Source: Microbacterium natoriense
GTDB lineage: Bacteria > Actinomycetota > Actinomycetes > Actinomycetales > Microbacteriaceae
Length of the DNA: 64,000 bases
Direction of reading: 5' to 3'
Assembly: GCF_030816295.1 (NCBI RefSeq)
Contig: NZ_JAUSXV010000001.1
Location: forward strand, 3,968,001 to 4,032,000
Shown: piece by piece, positions 51,924-60,443 of the stretch
How the letters are laid out: each line of letters starts with the position of its first letter
How positions within the stretch are numbered: position 1 is the stretch's first letter
The notes under the pieces: model-generated
What the model was told of the DNA's origin: nothing
The model's database searches: none
The model's input: only the letters and a program-made list of their open reading frames with translations
Made by a program: the position numbers and the translations under genes

Positions 51924-52829
51924 TCAGTTGTCGACCCGCGTGACCTCTGCGTGCGGCATCCGCGCCTTCATGACGCGCACCGCCTCGGGGTTGTCGTCGA
52001 CGAGCACGGCGTCGCGCCCGAGCGCCGACGCGACGGCGCCCGCGGTGCCAGAGCCCGCGAACAGGTCGAGGACGCGATCGCCGGGGCGGCTCGATGCCGC
52101 GACTATCCGGCGCAGGATCCCCTCGGGCTTCTGCGTCGGGTAGCCCGTCTTCTCCCGCCCTGTGGTCGGGACGATCGTGTGCCACCAGACGTCGGTGGGC
52201 AGCTTGCCGCGTGCTGCCTTCTCGGGCGTGACGAGTCCCGGGGCCATGTACGGCTCCCGATCGACGTCGTCGGAGTTGAACACGTACGTCCGCGGGTTCT
52301 TGACGTACACGAGAATCGTGTCGTGCTTGGTCGGCCAGCGGCGGCGCGACTTCGCTCCGTAGTCGTACGCCCAGATCAGCTCGTTCAGGAACGAGTCGCG
52401 GCCGAACACCGCGTCGAGCATGACCTTGGCGTAGTGCGCCTCGCGATAGTCCAGGTGCAGGTACAGCGTGCCGTCGTCGGCGAGCAGCCGCCAGGCCTCC
52501 TCGAGACGGGGCATCAGGAAGTCGCCGTAGTCGTCGAAGCGGTCGTCGTAGGTGCGAAGCATTCCGCGCACGCGTTCGTACCGGTGGCCGTGGAAACCGT
52601 GACGGACCTCCCCCTGAGCAGGGTCCGCAGCCGGCTCGATGTCGGCATCCGCCTCATCGTCCGCGGCCATCCGCCGTGCGGTGACGACCTGTCGTTCGCG
52701 CGCGCGGCCCGTGTTGAAGGGCGGGTCGAGGTAGATCAGCGTGAACGACTCGGCGGGCAGGGCTGCCGCGACCGAGAGGTTGTCGCCCTCGATGATCGTG
52801 ACCGCGCCGCGCTCGGCGTCCCCGCTCAC
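51924..52829 (-). CDS. Site-specific DNA methyltransferase (N6-adenine/N4-cytosine type)
   Basis: A 301-residue DNA methyltransferase. Catalytic motif IV, DPPFNTG, is at residues 35-41, the target-handling middle includes YGDFLMPRLEEAWRLLADDGTLYLHLD and IWAYDYGAKSRRRWPTKHDTILVYVK, and the AdoMet motif I, VLDLFAGSGTAGAVA, lies near the C-terminus. The order IV then I is that of the beta class. No restriction endonuclease gene is adjacent, so it is a solitary enzyme, perhaps epigenetic. The start is a GTG. Confidence 0.85.
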   Translation of the reverse strand: MSGDAERGAVTIIEGDNLSVAAALPAESFTLIYLDPPFNTGRARERQVVTARRMAADDEADADIEPAADPAQGEVRHGFHGHRYERVRGMLRTYDDRFDDYGDFLMPRLEEAWRLLADDGTLYLHLDYREAHYAKVMLDAVFGRDSFLNELIWAYDYGAKSRRRWPTKHDTILVYVKNPRTYVFNSDDVDREPYMAPGLVTPEKAARGKLPTDVWWHTIVPTTGREKTGYPTQKPEGILRRIVAASSRPGDRVLDLFAGSGTAGAVASALGRDAVLVDDNPEAVRVMKARMPHAEVTRVDN

Positions 52830-52859
52830 GAAGCTCTGCGCTCAGGGGACGCTGTGCAG

Positions 52860-53909
52860 TTAGGGAACACGGTGCAGCCACGCGTCTGTGGCGAACTTCG
52901 ACTCGACGAGGGCTTCCGCATCGGCGTACTCCTCGGCCGAGATCGTGCCGTCTTCAGCCGAGGTCAGCGAGCGGAACGTGTCGATGAACCGGTCGATGAT
53001 CTCCGCATGGGAGAGTCCGGTCTGGCTGCGGAGCGGATCGACCCTCTTCGCCGCGGAAGCCGTGCCCTTGTCGCTGAGCTTCTCCCGTCCGATCCGCAGC
53101 ACCTCGGTCATCGTCTGGCCGTCGATGTCGTACGACAGCGTCGCGTGGTGCAGCACGCCGCCGTTCGCGAGACGCTTCTGTGCGGCGCCGCCGATCTTGC
53201 CGCTCGACGACGCGATGTCGTTGAGCGGCTGATACACGGCGTCGATGCCGAGCGAGCGCAGCGCCTGCAGCACCCAGTCGTCGAGGAACGCGTAGGAATC
53301 GGCGAAGGTCATCCCTGCCACGAGAGATGCCGGAACGTACAGCGAGTAGGTGATGATCTGCCCGGCGGCCATCAGCATCGCTCCTCCGCCAGAGATGCGT
53401 CGCACGACGTCGAAGCCGTGGCTGGCCGCGCCCTCGGGGTCGACCTCGTTGCGGTACGACTGGAAGGAGCCGATCACGACGGCCGACTGGTCCCATTCCC
53501 AGATGCGCAGGGTCGGGCGGCGGCGGCCCTCTCCGACGCGCGAGGTGAGCACCTCGTCGAGCGCGAGGTTCATGCGAGGCGAGACCGCCTTCTCGTGCAC
53601 GATCTCCCAGTCGAAGTCCCGCCAGCCGGGAGCCGTGACCAAGGCTCGGCGGACCGCGGTGCCGACGGCCTCCGGAGTGAACCCCAGCAGCTGCGCGCCC
53701 TCGGGCAGAGCCGAACGGACCGCGGCTGCGATGGCTGTCGCATCCGTCTCCTCGGGGAGCCCGTTCACCGCCGCGTTGATGTCGTCGAGGGCCGTGTCGG
53801 GCTCGAGGAAGAAGTCGCCGGCGAGGCGGAAGTCAGCGAGCTTGCCGTCGACCACCTCGAGGTCTACGACGACGAGCTTTCCACCAGGGACCTTGAATTC
53901 ACCGTGCAC
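52860..53909 (-). CDS. lplA: Lipoate-protein ligase A family protein
   Basis: A 349-residue protein. Residues 1-85 resemble the lipoate-ligase accessory domain, here placed N-terminally (KLADFRLAGDFFLEPDTALDDINAAVNGL). Residues about 100-330 are the biotin/lipoyl ligase fold with VVRRISGGGAMLMAAGQIITYSL and the catalytic-lysine block SSSGKIGGAAQKR, followed by HHATLSYDID. It would attach lipoate or octanoate to E2/GcvH proteins. The His of the usual RRxSGGGAVxHD motif is replaced (AMLMAAG), which is seen in some ligase paralogues. Start is GTG 53909. Confidence 0.82.
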   Translation of the reverse strand: MHGEFKVPGGKLVVVDLEVVDGKLADFRLAGDFFLEPDTALDDINAAVNGLPEETDATAIAAAVRSALPEGAQLLGFTPEAVGTAVRRALVTAPGWRDFDWEIVHEKAVSPRMNLALDEVLTSRVGEGRRRPTLRIWEWDQSAVVIGSFQSYRNEVDPEGAASHGFDVVRRISGGGAMLMAAGQIITYSLYVPASLVAGMTFADSYAFLDDWVLQALRSLGIDAVYQPLNDIASSSGKIGGAAQKRLANGGVLHHATLSYDIDGQTMTEVLRIGREKLSDKGTASAAKRVDPLRSQTGLSHAEIIDRFIDTFRSLTSAEDGTISAEEYADAEALVESKFATDAWLHRVP

Positions 53910-53935
53910 GGTTCCAGCTTAAGGCGCGGCCGAGG

Positions 53936-54673
53936 TCAGCGGCCGAGGATCACCGCCCGCTCCCCCGCCCTGATCGAGGACGTGTAGGTGTTCTCGTCGA
54001 GCGGGAGGGGGCAGAGGAACTGGTCCGAGAAGGCGCACGGGGGCAGATAGGCGCGGTTGAAGTCGATCCACGCGCTGCCGTCGTCCGCCGGCTCCTCGAC
54101 GACGAGGAACCGGAACCGGTAGGTCTCGATGCCGTTGGTCCCGTCGGCGAAGACCGCAGTGAGGTCGCCATGCGCGTTGCGTGTCACGGTGAGAGTCCGC
54201 GGGATGCCGTCGAGTTCGAACCTCAGGCGCCCGGCGACCGCGGATTCATGCCGCTGCCCGTCGACGGCCGTGACCGTGATGTGCTCGCCGGGTGTCGACT
54301 CGAACACGGCGCGGAGACGCCAGCCCTTCCTCGGCGGATATGCGTCGATCGCGCTGAACCGCTCGCGCTGAGGTCGCCGCGGATTGAACACCCGCAGAGC
54401 CACCACGCCGTTCCGATCGAACACCCGCAGTTCGCGGCGCCCGAACCTGATCGTCTCGCCGCCCCGCAGCGTCACGATCGATCCCGAGGTGCCGAGCTCG
54501 CTGCCGCGGATTCCGCCGTCGCCCGTGAGCGCCCAGAGCCCCGGCACCCCCTCGACAGCCGCCGGCTCCGTGATGAGCCAGTTCGTCGACTCCAGCGCGG
54601 CGGGGCCGTACTCCGCTCCCGCGTAACTCTCGCGCGCCCGGTGCCACTCGCGCCACTCGTCCTCGAAGCTCAT
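53936..54673 (-). CDS. DUF1684 family protein
   Basis: A 245-residue protein recognised as DUF1684 by the N-terminal WREWHRARE, the central RRELRVFDRNGVVALRVFNPRRP and the C-terminal WIDFNRAYLPPCAFSDQFLCPLPLDENTYTSSIRAGER block, which holds the conserved Asn-Pro-Pro-Cys-Ala region. The family has no established function; some members are iron-related in annotation only. The ATG at 54673 is preferred over a GTG at 54679. A 12-bp stem-loop just upstream could sequester the ribosome-binding site. Confidence 0.82.
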   Translation of the reverse strand: MSFEDEWREWHRARESYAGAEYGPAALESTNWLITEPAAVEGVPGLWALTGDGGIRGSELGTSGSIVTLRGGETIRFGRRELRVFDRNGVVALRVFNPRRPQRERFSAIDAYPPRKGWRLRAVFESTPGEHITVTAVDGQRHESAVAGRLRFELDGIPRTLTVTRNAHGDLTAVFADGTNGIETYRFRFLVVEEPADDGSAWIDFNRAYLPPCAFSDQFLCPLPLDENTYTSSIRAGERAVILGR

Positions 54674-54679
54674 CAGCAC

Positions 54680-54713
54680 CTTCCTCTCGCCGCGAATCTA
54701 TGGCGAGAGGAAG
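54680..54713. promoter_or_regulatory. Stem-loop upstream of the DUF1684 gene, overlapping its ribosome-binding site
   Basis: CTTCCTCTCGCC (54680-54691) pairs perfectly with GGCGAGAGGAAG (54702-54713) around 10 bases. On the transcribed minus strand the second arm ends in GAGAGGAAGG, the likely ribosome-binding site of the gene starting at 54673. It may be a terminator for the upstream gene or a translational control hairpin. Confidence 0.5.
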
Positions 54714-54779
54714 CGCTGCGGTGCGGGTGCCGTCATGGAGGATCACCCGGCGTAATGCCGGGACTCTGGACGAAATGTT

Positions 54780-55634
54780 TCAGCGTCGGGGAATGCGCGC
54801 GTCGAGCCATGCGAGCAGATCGGCGCGCACCTCCGCCTGCTGCAGCTCCTGGAAGATCTCGTGACGTGCATCGGGGTAGACGAGGGTCGTGACATCGGTG
54901 AGGCCCGACCGCGTGCGGTACTCGTCGGCGAGCTTGTGCACGCTGCGGGGTCCACCGACCGGGTCGTCCCTGCCGACCATGAGCAGCATCGGGATGTCGC
55001 GCCCCAGGTCTTTGCGAGGCCGTCCGTACAGCCGGGCGGCCTCGATCGGTCCGAACAGCTTCAGCAGCGGCACATCGGTCGTCAGCGGATCCTCGTCGAA
55101 CTCCTTCCACACGGCGGGGTCGCGGCTGAGCCACTCGAGACCCGTGGCGTCCTGACCCTTCCACCGCGCGTTGAGCGGTGCGGCGTTCAGCGAGGTCGGC
55201 GTGCGCAGAGCGGAGCCGGAGAGCACCACGGCGTCCCAGGCCTCCGGGTGGTCGTTCACGAGCATCTGCGCGAGGAACGACCCCCACGAGTGTCCGAGCA
55301 GCACGAGCGGAAGGTCGGGCTGCTCAGCGCGGATGATGCCGGTGAGCTGCCAGATGGCCTCTTCGGTCGCGCGGATGCCTCCCTTGCCGAGACGACCCAG
55401 CTTGGCCGGATCGTTGTGCTGACGAATGCCCGTGCGCCCGTGACCGCGATGATCGTCGGCGTACACGGTGAAACCGCCATCGGTGAGGGCGGCGATCACC
55501 GCACCGTAGCGGCCCGCGTGCTCGCCGACTCCGTGCAGCAGCTGCACGACCCCTCGCGCCTCACCCGCTGCCGGGTGCACGTCGTAGACGATGGCGATGC
55601 CGTGGGAATCCGTGAACTCTCTGGTCTCCGTCAC
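54780..55634 (-). CDS. Alpha/beta hydrolase, monoacylglycerol-lipase-like
   Basis: A 284-residue serine hydrolase of the Hydrolase_4 group. VVQLLHGVGEHAGRY is the oxyanion HG motif, YADDHRGHGRTG the conserved turn, LVLLGHSWGSFLAQML the nucleophile elbow (GHSWG), LMVGRDDPVGG the acid strand, and VYPDARHEIFQEL contains the catalytic His. No signal peptide is visible. It probably hydrolyses monoglycerides or similar esters. The start is a GTG at 55634. Confidence 0.87.
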   Translation of the reverse strand: MTETREFTDSHGIAIVYDVHPAAGEARGVVQLLHGVGEHAGRYGAVIAALTDGGFTVYADDHRGHGRTGIRQHNDPAKLGRLGKGGIRATEEAIWQLTGIIRAEQPDLPLVLLGHSWGSFLAQMLVNDHPEAWDAVVLSGSALRTPTSLNAAPLNARWKGQDATGLEWLSRDPAVWKEFDEDPLTTDVPLLKLFGPIEAARLYGRPRKDLGRDIPMLLMVGRDDPVGGPRSVHKLADEYRTRSGLTDVTTLVYPDARHEIFQELQQAEVRADLLAWLDARIPRR

Positions 55635-55661
55635 CCACCCACCATACTCACGGCTCGGGTG

Positions 55662-56399
55662 TCACGCAGAGAGCGTCGCGACGAGGGCCTGGGCGGTCTC
55701 GAGATCGGTGACCTCGTAGCCGCCGACTCCGTCCGCCGCCGACCCCATCCGCACGCCGCCGACTTCGCGGACCATGCGCTTGGCCGAGAAGTGCAGGGCG
55801 TCGACCCCGGTGTCGGCGAGGAGCCGAGCGGATGCCGCGTCCACTCCGCTGCCGGCCATGATCTCGATCTCGCCTTCGGCCGCGGCGACGAGCGCGCGCA
55901 GCACGGCGATGCCGTCGACCGCAGTCGATGCGCCACCCGAGGTGAGCACACGGCGCAGTCCGAGCTCACGCGCTGCGACGAGGGTCGCGATCGGGTCGGG
56001 GGTGACGTCGATCGCCCGGTGGAGGGTGACGGATGCCGAGCCCGCGGCGTCGCGCAGGCGGCCCATCGCATCGAGGTCGAGGTCGCCGGCGGCGTCGAGC
56101 GCACCGATCACGACACCGTGGGCTCCTGCCTCGACGGCCCGGCGGACGTCGAGCTCCGATACGGCGATCTCATCGGCGTCGTAGTGGAACCCTCCGGCGC
56201 GCGGGCGCACGAGCACGTGCACCTCGACGCCCGCTTCACGAGCGGCGGCGAGCGACAGCTCGAGCGTGGCCGGCGAAGGCGTGAGTCCGCCCAGGGCGAG
56301 GGCCTGGGCGAGTTCGACGCGGACGGCTCCGACGGCACCGGCGATGCGGACTCCGCTCGGGTCCTGCACGGCGATCTCCAGGGCGATGTTCTGCGGCAT
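55662..56399 (-). CDS. cutC: CutC family protein
   Basis: A 245-residue TIM-barrel protein of the CutC family. Family blocks are ALEIAVQDPSGVRIA, VRVELAQALALGGLTPSPA, VHVLVRPRAGGFHYDADE, GVVIGALDAAGDLD, VTLHRAIDVTPDP and RVLTSGGASTAVDG. CutC was first linked to copper homeostasis in E. coli, but its biochemical role is disputed. The ATG at 56399 is the likely start because the family begins with such a short strand. It is 28 bp from the hydrolase start in the same orientation. Confidence 0.9.
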   Translation of the reverse strand: MPQNIALEIAVQDPSGVRIAGAVGAVRVELAQALALGGLTPSPATLELSLAAAREAGVEVHVLVRPRAGGFHYDADEIAVSELDVRRAVEAGAHGVVIGALDAAGDLDLDAMGRLRDAAGSASVTLHRAIDVTPDPIATLVAARELGLRRVLTSGGASTAVDGIAVLRALVAAAEGEIEIMAGSGVDAASARLLADTGVDALHFSAKRMVREVGGVRMGSAADGVGGYEVTDLETAQALVATLSA

Positions 56400-56504
56400 C
56401 CACCCATTGTCGCGCGCGGAGCCCGGCATCCGCACCGTGGATGCCCTGTTCCTCGGTTAGGCTCGGTCTGGGTTCGGTCTGCGGGCCTGTGGCGATCCGG
56501 GGGG

Positions 56505-56855
56505 ATGCTGATGACGGACGGGTGGGCGGTCGCGCCTGATTAGGTGGCAGGGGTTCTGGCTGCGGTGGATCGTGAGGGCGAGCCGTTGGCGGGCGCGGTG
56601 ACGGTTTCGGAGGAGCTGCTGGCTCGGAAGGCGGATCTGTCGGCGGGCGGGCGGTCTGTGTTGTCGGATGCGTGGGCGGATTTCATGGATCTGCGGGTGC
56701 TGGTCCCTGGCAAGGTGATCGAGCTGGTGATGTCGTCTTCGCAGGCGATCGTGGAGGGCACAGTGGCGATCGCGGCGGGGGATGAGGCGATGGCGGCGGA
56801 GTGGCAGTCTCAGAATTCGAAGTACTTCGTCGATGGTTGGGATGCGCTGCGATGA
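56505..56855 (+). pseudogene. Small WXG100-like helical protein gene with an in-frame amber codon
   Basis: From the ATG at 56505 or 56511 the frame reads MTDGWAVAPD, then TAG at 56541-56543, then continues in the same frame as VAGVLAAVDREG... for 103 codons to 56855. Restoring TAG to GAG (Glu) gives a continuous helical protein of about 116 residues resembling DUF6507/WXG100-type partners (MTDGWAVAPDEVAGVLAAV). A GTG at 56544 directly after the stop could initiate a shortened form, but no ribosome-binding site precedes it. The stop overlaps the hydrolase start (ATGA), as in a toxin-partner operon. Confidence 0.6.
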
Positions 56856-58789
56856 CGCGGGGCGATTTCGTATCGTTCACGCTGGCGGCGGTGCCATCCT
56901 CGACGTCGATGGATGCGCTCGGTAGGGATGCGGCGACGCTCGGGCAGACCGTGGATGACACGTTCGACGCGGTGGTGACGCAGTGGAAGCTGCTGGATGA
57001 TGCGTTCGTGTTGATGCCGGCAGCGCCGGTGTCGGTCATGCTGGTGGTTCCGCAGACGCCGATCGCCGATTTCTCGGATGCGATGTCGCAGGCGAAGACG
57101 GTGCTCAGTGACGCCAGCTATCACGAGTTCGAGCCGTTGGAGCGCACGCGGGCCGATCTGCTGGGGCGTATCGACAATCTGAACCTGCGGCACGCGAACC
57201 ATCAGGCGACGCTGGATGCGGAGATCTCGACGTTCCGCGCCGATCCTGACAACGATCCGGCGATCACCGGGCGCAACCATCCTGATACGGATGCGTATCG
57301 CACGGCGAAGGTGAATCTGTCTCTCCTGGATGATGAAGCGGTGACGCTCGCGAACGACGTGGATCGGTTCCACCGCGATCTGGATGACGCAGAGGCTGCC
57401 CTCGCGTCGAGGCTGCGCGCAATCATCGGAGGAGACACCGTGACGCGCTCGGATGGGTCGGAGGTGCACGCCTCGCAGCAGTTCTGGGGGATCACGCCCC
57501 CGGGTCGTTCGCAGGGGTTCGACAGCGGGCGCGAACCGGTGAGTCTGGAGGACTACTTCGCGCAGGCGGTGACCTCGTCGGTCGACACGCGCATCCGGTG
57601 GCTTGCGGATGCCGCCCCGAAGAAGGTCCAGGCGTGGCTGGACGATCACCCGGAGTTCATGGAGACGGTCGGGTTCGTGCCTCCCGCGGCTGCGGCGGCG
57701 CTGTTCGCCTCGTTGAAGGCGCGGTCGACGCAGGATACGTCCGGCGCTTGGACGACCGGACCGCTGGGCACCCTGTGGGCCAACGCACCCGGCGCGATCG
57801 GCAACCTCAACGGGCTGACGGTCGCGGAGCGGTCGCCGTTCTCCGATCAGGAGCTGCAGCGCCTGCTCGCCGACCCGGACCTCACCGGTGATCAGCGGAG
57901 CAAACTGGAACTACTGGAAGAGAAGGCCGCCGCCGCTGACGTGGCTCTGTTGTCCGTGTTCTTAGATACAGACGGCGACCCGCGGGCGTCGCTGGTGTGG
58001 GGCGATCCGGACACCGCGGATCAGGTCATCACAATAACCCACGGCATCGCCACCGACCTCGGACAACTCGACGACTGGGGAACGATCGGCGACAAACTCA
58101 GCGCGGCTATCGAGAAGCAGACAAGTATCCGAGAGTGGGATTCGTCGACGGCAATCGTGTTGTTCATGGAGTGGGACTCGGGTGACATGGTCACGGTGCA
58201 GGGCCAGGACCGCCCACAAGACGGCGCCGCTCGTGAGGTCGCCTTCCTCGAAGGGCTCCGGTTCGTGAACCCGTCCGCCTGGCAGGAAGGATGGGCACAC
58301 TCGCTGGGCACGACCGCCACCGCCGATGCCGTGCTGCAGTCCCCGGGCCTGTTCGATCACGTGACCCTCTTCGGGTCGGCCGGCCTCACCCCCGATGCCG
58401 CGACCAACCTCGACGACCAGATCACCGGTGGCGACCTCACCGTGTCGTCCACGTCCGCAGATCTCGACTGGATCGCGATGTGGGGGCGGGTGCCCGGGGT
58501 GTCCGAGCACGCGGTGAACCCCGCCGATCTGCCGGGTGTCGACGTTTTCGGATCCGACGGCGGCCCCGTCGACGGCTACCTCGGCCCCGGTGGCGGCACA
58601 GGCCGTCCCACACAAGGGCACAACGAGGGTGCGAGCACCAACCTCCTCTACCGTGTACACCGCATCAACCCCCTGTTCGGCGGTTTGCTTACGATGCCTG
58701 GTGACAGTGTCGGCTATCTCGACCCGCGCAGCCAGTCCTTCAAGCAGGCGGTCGCGGACTTCATGACCCGGATCGAGGAGCACGGATGA
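56852..58789 (+). CDS. Large alpha/beta hydrolase with helical N-terminus (DUF1023-like), candidate secreted effector
   Basis: A 645-residue protein. Residues 1-220 are largely helical (DTFDAVVTQWKLLDDAF, TRADLLGRIDNLNLRHANHQATLD, VTLANDVDRFHRDLDDAEAALASRLRAIIGG), as in WXG100-related actinobacterial proteins. Residues about 380-620 are an alpha/beta hydrolase of the DUF1023 kind: DQVITITHGIATDLGQLDDW, STAIVLFMEWDSG, and the nucleophile elbow W-A-H-S484-L-G, where the first Gly of GxSxG is Ala. A downstream GHNEG may hold the catalytic His. No signal peptide is seen. It is coupled to the small upstream gene and to lipoprotein copy 1 by ATGA overlaps. Confidence 0.75.
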   Translation: MTRGDFVSFTLAAVPSSTSMDALGRDAATLGQTVDDTFDAVVTQWKLLDDAFVLMPAAPVSVMLVVPQTPIADFSDAMSQAKTVLSDASYHEFEPLERTRADLLGRIDNLNLRHANHQATLDAEISTFRADPDNDPAITGRNHPDTDAYRTAKVNLSLLDDEAVTLANDVDRFHRDLDDAEAALASRLRAIIGGDTVTRSDGSEVHASQQFWGITPPGRSQGFDSGREPVSLEDYFAQAVTSSVDTRIRWLADAAPKKVQAWLDDHPEFMETVGFVPPAAAAALFASLKARSTQDTSGAWTTGPLGTLWANAPGAIGNLNGLTVAERSPFSDQELQRLLADPDLTGDQRSKLELLEEKAAAADVALLSVFLDTDGDPRASLVWGDPDTADQVITITHGIATDLGQLDDWGTIGDKLSAAIEKQTSIREWDSSTAIVLFMEWDSGDMVTVQGQDRPQDGAAREVAFLEGLRFVNPSAWQEGWAHSLGTTATADAVLQSPGLFDHVTLFGSAGLTPDAATNLDDQITGGDLTVSSTSADLDWIAMWGRVPGVSEHAVNPADLPGVDVFGSDGGPVDGYLGPGGGTGRPTQGHNEGASTNLLYRVHRINPLFGGLLTMPGDSVGYLDPRSQSFKQAVADFMTRIEEHG

Positions 58790-59493
58790 CCCGCCGCATG
58801 ATGACGACACAACGACTCGCCGTGGCGATCGCGACCGTTCTAGGAGTGACCATGACACTGACCGGATGCTCCCCGACCGGGAAAGACCTCTTCACCCAGG
58901 CGCAGACGGTGAACACCACCGCGAAACAGGCCGTCGCCGAATTGCAGCTGTACCTGTTCGACGGCGACTGGGATGTTGACACCTACGGCGAGATCCCGGA
59001 ATCCTGCGGCGCCGACGGGTACCTGTTCAAGTTCAGCCGATCAATAGTCGGGTCGACAGTCGCACCATGGCGACTACCCGAAGGGACAGTCGACGCGCAG
59101 GCCGAAGACGTCACGTCTTGGTTGGAGGAGCACGGCTGGTCGGGGATCGTGTTCCGCTCTTACACCGGCGGCGTCACCGACGTCACCATCACGACCCGCA
59201 AACCCGACGCCCACATCGACGACCTCCTCATCACCATCTCCCCGGGGAAAAATCTCGACGCAATCACCCTCGATGCCACCACCACCTGCGAACCCGGGAG
59301 TAAACGGGATCTTCGCCATCTGATGTTCCCGGACGGTTTGTCCGAGTACACGTCTCCGTTGTCCGAGCATCCGACCGCCGAACCGTTCTTCGGGATGGCG
59401 CCGGACTCCCCGACGCCGGGTCCGCGCCCCGCCCCCGTCACCTACCCCGCACCGACCGACACTCCCACGCCGGCACCCTCTCCGACCCCATGA
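58786..59493 (+). CDS. Lipoprotein copy 1 of the tandem array
   Basis: A 235-residue secreted lipoprotein. The signal peptide is residues 1-27 with lipobox LTGC (Cys28). The mature part begins SPTGKDLFTQAQTVNTTAKQAVAELQLYL, has one conserved Cys in ESCGADGY and another in TTTCEPGS (possible disulfide), a central SWLEEHGWSGIVFRSYTGGVTDVTITTRKP block, and a Pro/Thr-rich C-terminal tail. Its start overlaps the hydrolase stop (ATGA), so the two are co-translated. N-terminal type a (FDGDWDVDTYGEIP), C-terminal type 1. No known family is recognised; an immunity or chaperone role for the hydrolase is hypothesised. Confidence 0.8.
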   Translation: MTRRMMTTQRLAVAIATVLGVTMTLTGCSPTGKDLFTQAQTVNTTAKQAVAELQLYLFDGDWDVDTYGEIPESCGADGYLFKFSRSIVGSTVAPWRLPEGTVDAQAEDVTSWLEEHGWSGIVFRSYTGGVTDVTITTRKPDAHIDDLLITISPGKNLDAITLDATTTCEPGSKRDLRHLMFPDGLSEYTSPLSEHPTAEPFFGMAPDSPTPGPRPAPVTYPAPTDTPTPAPSPTP

Positions 59494-59610
59494 CAGTTCG
59501 GCGGTTTGCGCACGATGCCGGGTGACAGTGTCGGGTATCTCGATCCGCGCAGCCAGTCATTCAAGCACGCGGTCGCGGATTTCATGACCCGGATCGAGGA
59601 GCACGGATGA
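59494..59610 (+). pseudogene. Hydrolase 3'-end remnant 1
   Basis: The frame starts right after the lipoprotein 1 stop and encodes FGGLRTMPGDSVGYLDPRSQ.. ending in FMTRIEEHG and TGA, matching the last 38 codons of the 645-residue hydrolase with few changes. It has no start of its own but retains the GAGGAG ribosome-binding site and ATGA overlap that serve lipoprotein 2. Confidence 0.85.
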
Positions 59611-60326
59611 CCCGCCGCACGACGACCCACCGGATGATGACACGACGACTCGCCGTGGCGATCGCGACCGTTCTAGGAGTGACCATGACACTGACCGGAT
59701 GCGCCCCCACCGGAAAAGACCTCTTCACCCAGGCGCAGACGGTGAACGCTACGGCGAAGCAGGCCGTCGCCGAACTGCAGCTGTACCTGTATGACGGCGA
59801 CTGGGACGTCGACAACTACGGCGAGATCCCTGACTCCTGCGGCGCCGACGGGTACCGCTTCTCGTTCACCCGATCCACGACCGGCAACTACGACGCACCC
59901 TGGCGCCTGCCGCAGGGAACGATTGACGCACAGGCCGAGGACATCACGGCCTGGTTGGAGGAGCACGGCTGGTCGGGGATCGTGTTCCGCTCTTACACCG
60001 GAGGCGTCACCGACGTCACCATCACCACCCGCAAACCCGATGCCCGCATCGACGACCTCCTCATCACCATCGGCTCCGGGCCCGCCTCCGACGGCATCAT
60101 CCTCGACGCCACCACCACCTGCGAACCCGGTAGTAAGCGGGATCTTCGCCATCTGATGTTCCCCGACGGTCTATCTGAGTACACGTCTCCGTTGTCGGAA
60201 TATCCGTCGGCCGAGCCGTTCTTCGGGATGGCGCCGGATTCTCCGTCGCCGGGTCCGCGCCCCGCCCCGGTCACCTATCCCGCACCGACCGACTCCCCGA
60301 CCCCGGCACCTTCTCCGACCCCGTGA
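59607..60326 (+). CDS. Lipoprotein copy 2 of the tandem array
   Basis: A 239-residue lipoprotein, close to copy 1 in its N-terminal half (YDGDWDVDNYGEIP, type a) with lipobox LTGC, and with the same C-terminal type 1 (LDATTTCEPGSKRDLRHLMFPDGLSEY) ending in a Pro/Thr-rich tail. The signal-peptide N-region is four residues longer than in copy 1 (MTRRTTTHRMMTRR). Its C-terminal half is nearly identical at DNA level to copy 3, evidence of gene conversion or recent duplication. Confidence 0.8.
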   Translation: MTRRTTTHRMMTRRLAVAIATVLGVTMTLTGCAPTGKDLFTQAQTVNATAKQAVAELQLYLYDGDWDVDNYGEIPDSCGADGYRFSFTRSTTGNYDAPWRLPQGTIDAQAEDITAWLEEHGWSGIVFRSYTGGVTDVTITTRKPDARIDDLLITIGSGPASDGIILDATTTCEPGSKRDLRHLMFPDGLSEYTSPLSEYPSAEPFFGMAPDSPSPGPRPAPVTYPAPTDSPTPAPSPTP

Positions 60327-60443
60327 CAGTTCGGCGGGTTGCTGACGATACCTGGTGACAGTGTCGGCTATCTCGACCCGCGCAGCCAGTCCTTCAAGCA
60401 GGCCGTCGCGGACTTCGCTGAACGTGTGAAGGATCACCAATGA
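60327..60443 (+). pseudogene. Hydrolase 3'-end remnant 2 (variant tail)
   Basis: Encodes FGGLLTIPGDSVGYLDPRSQ.. as in the hydrolase, but ends in DFAERVKDHQ instead of DFMTRIEEHG, then TGA overlapping the ATG of copy 3. The alternative tail is not in the intact hydrolase here, so it probably derives from another allele or paralogue. Confidence 0.8.
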
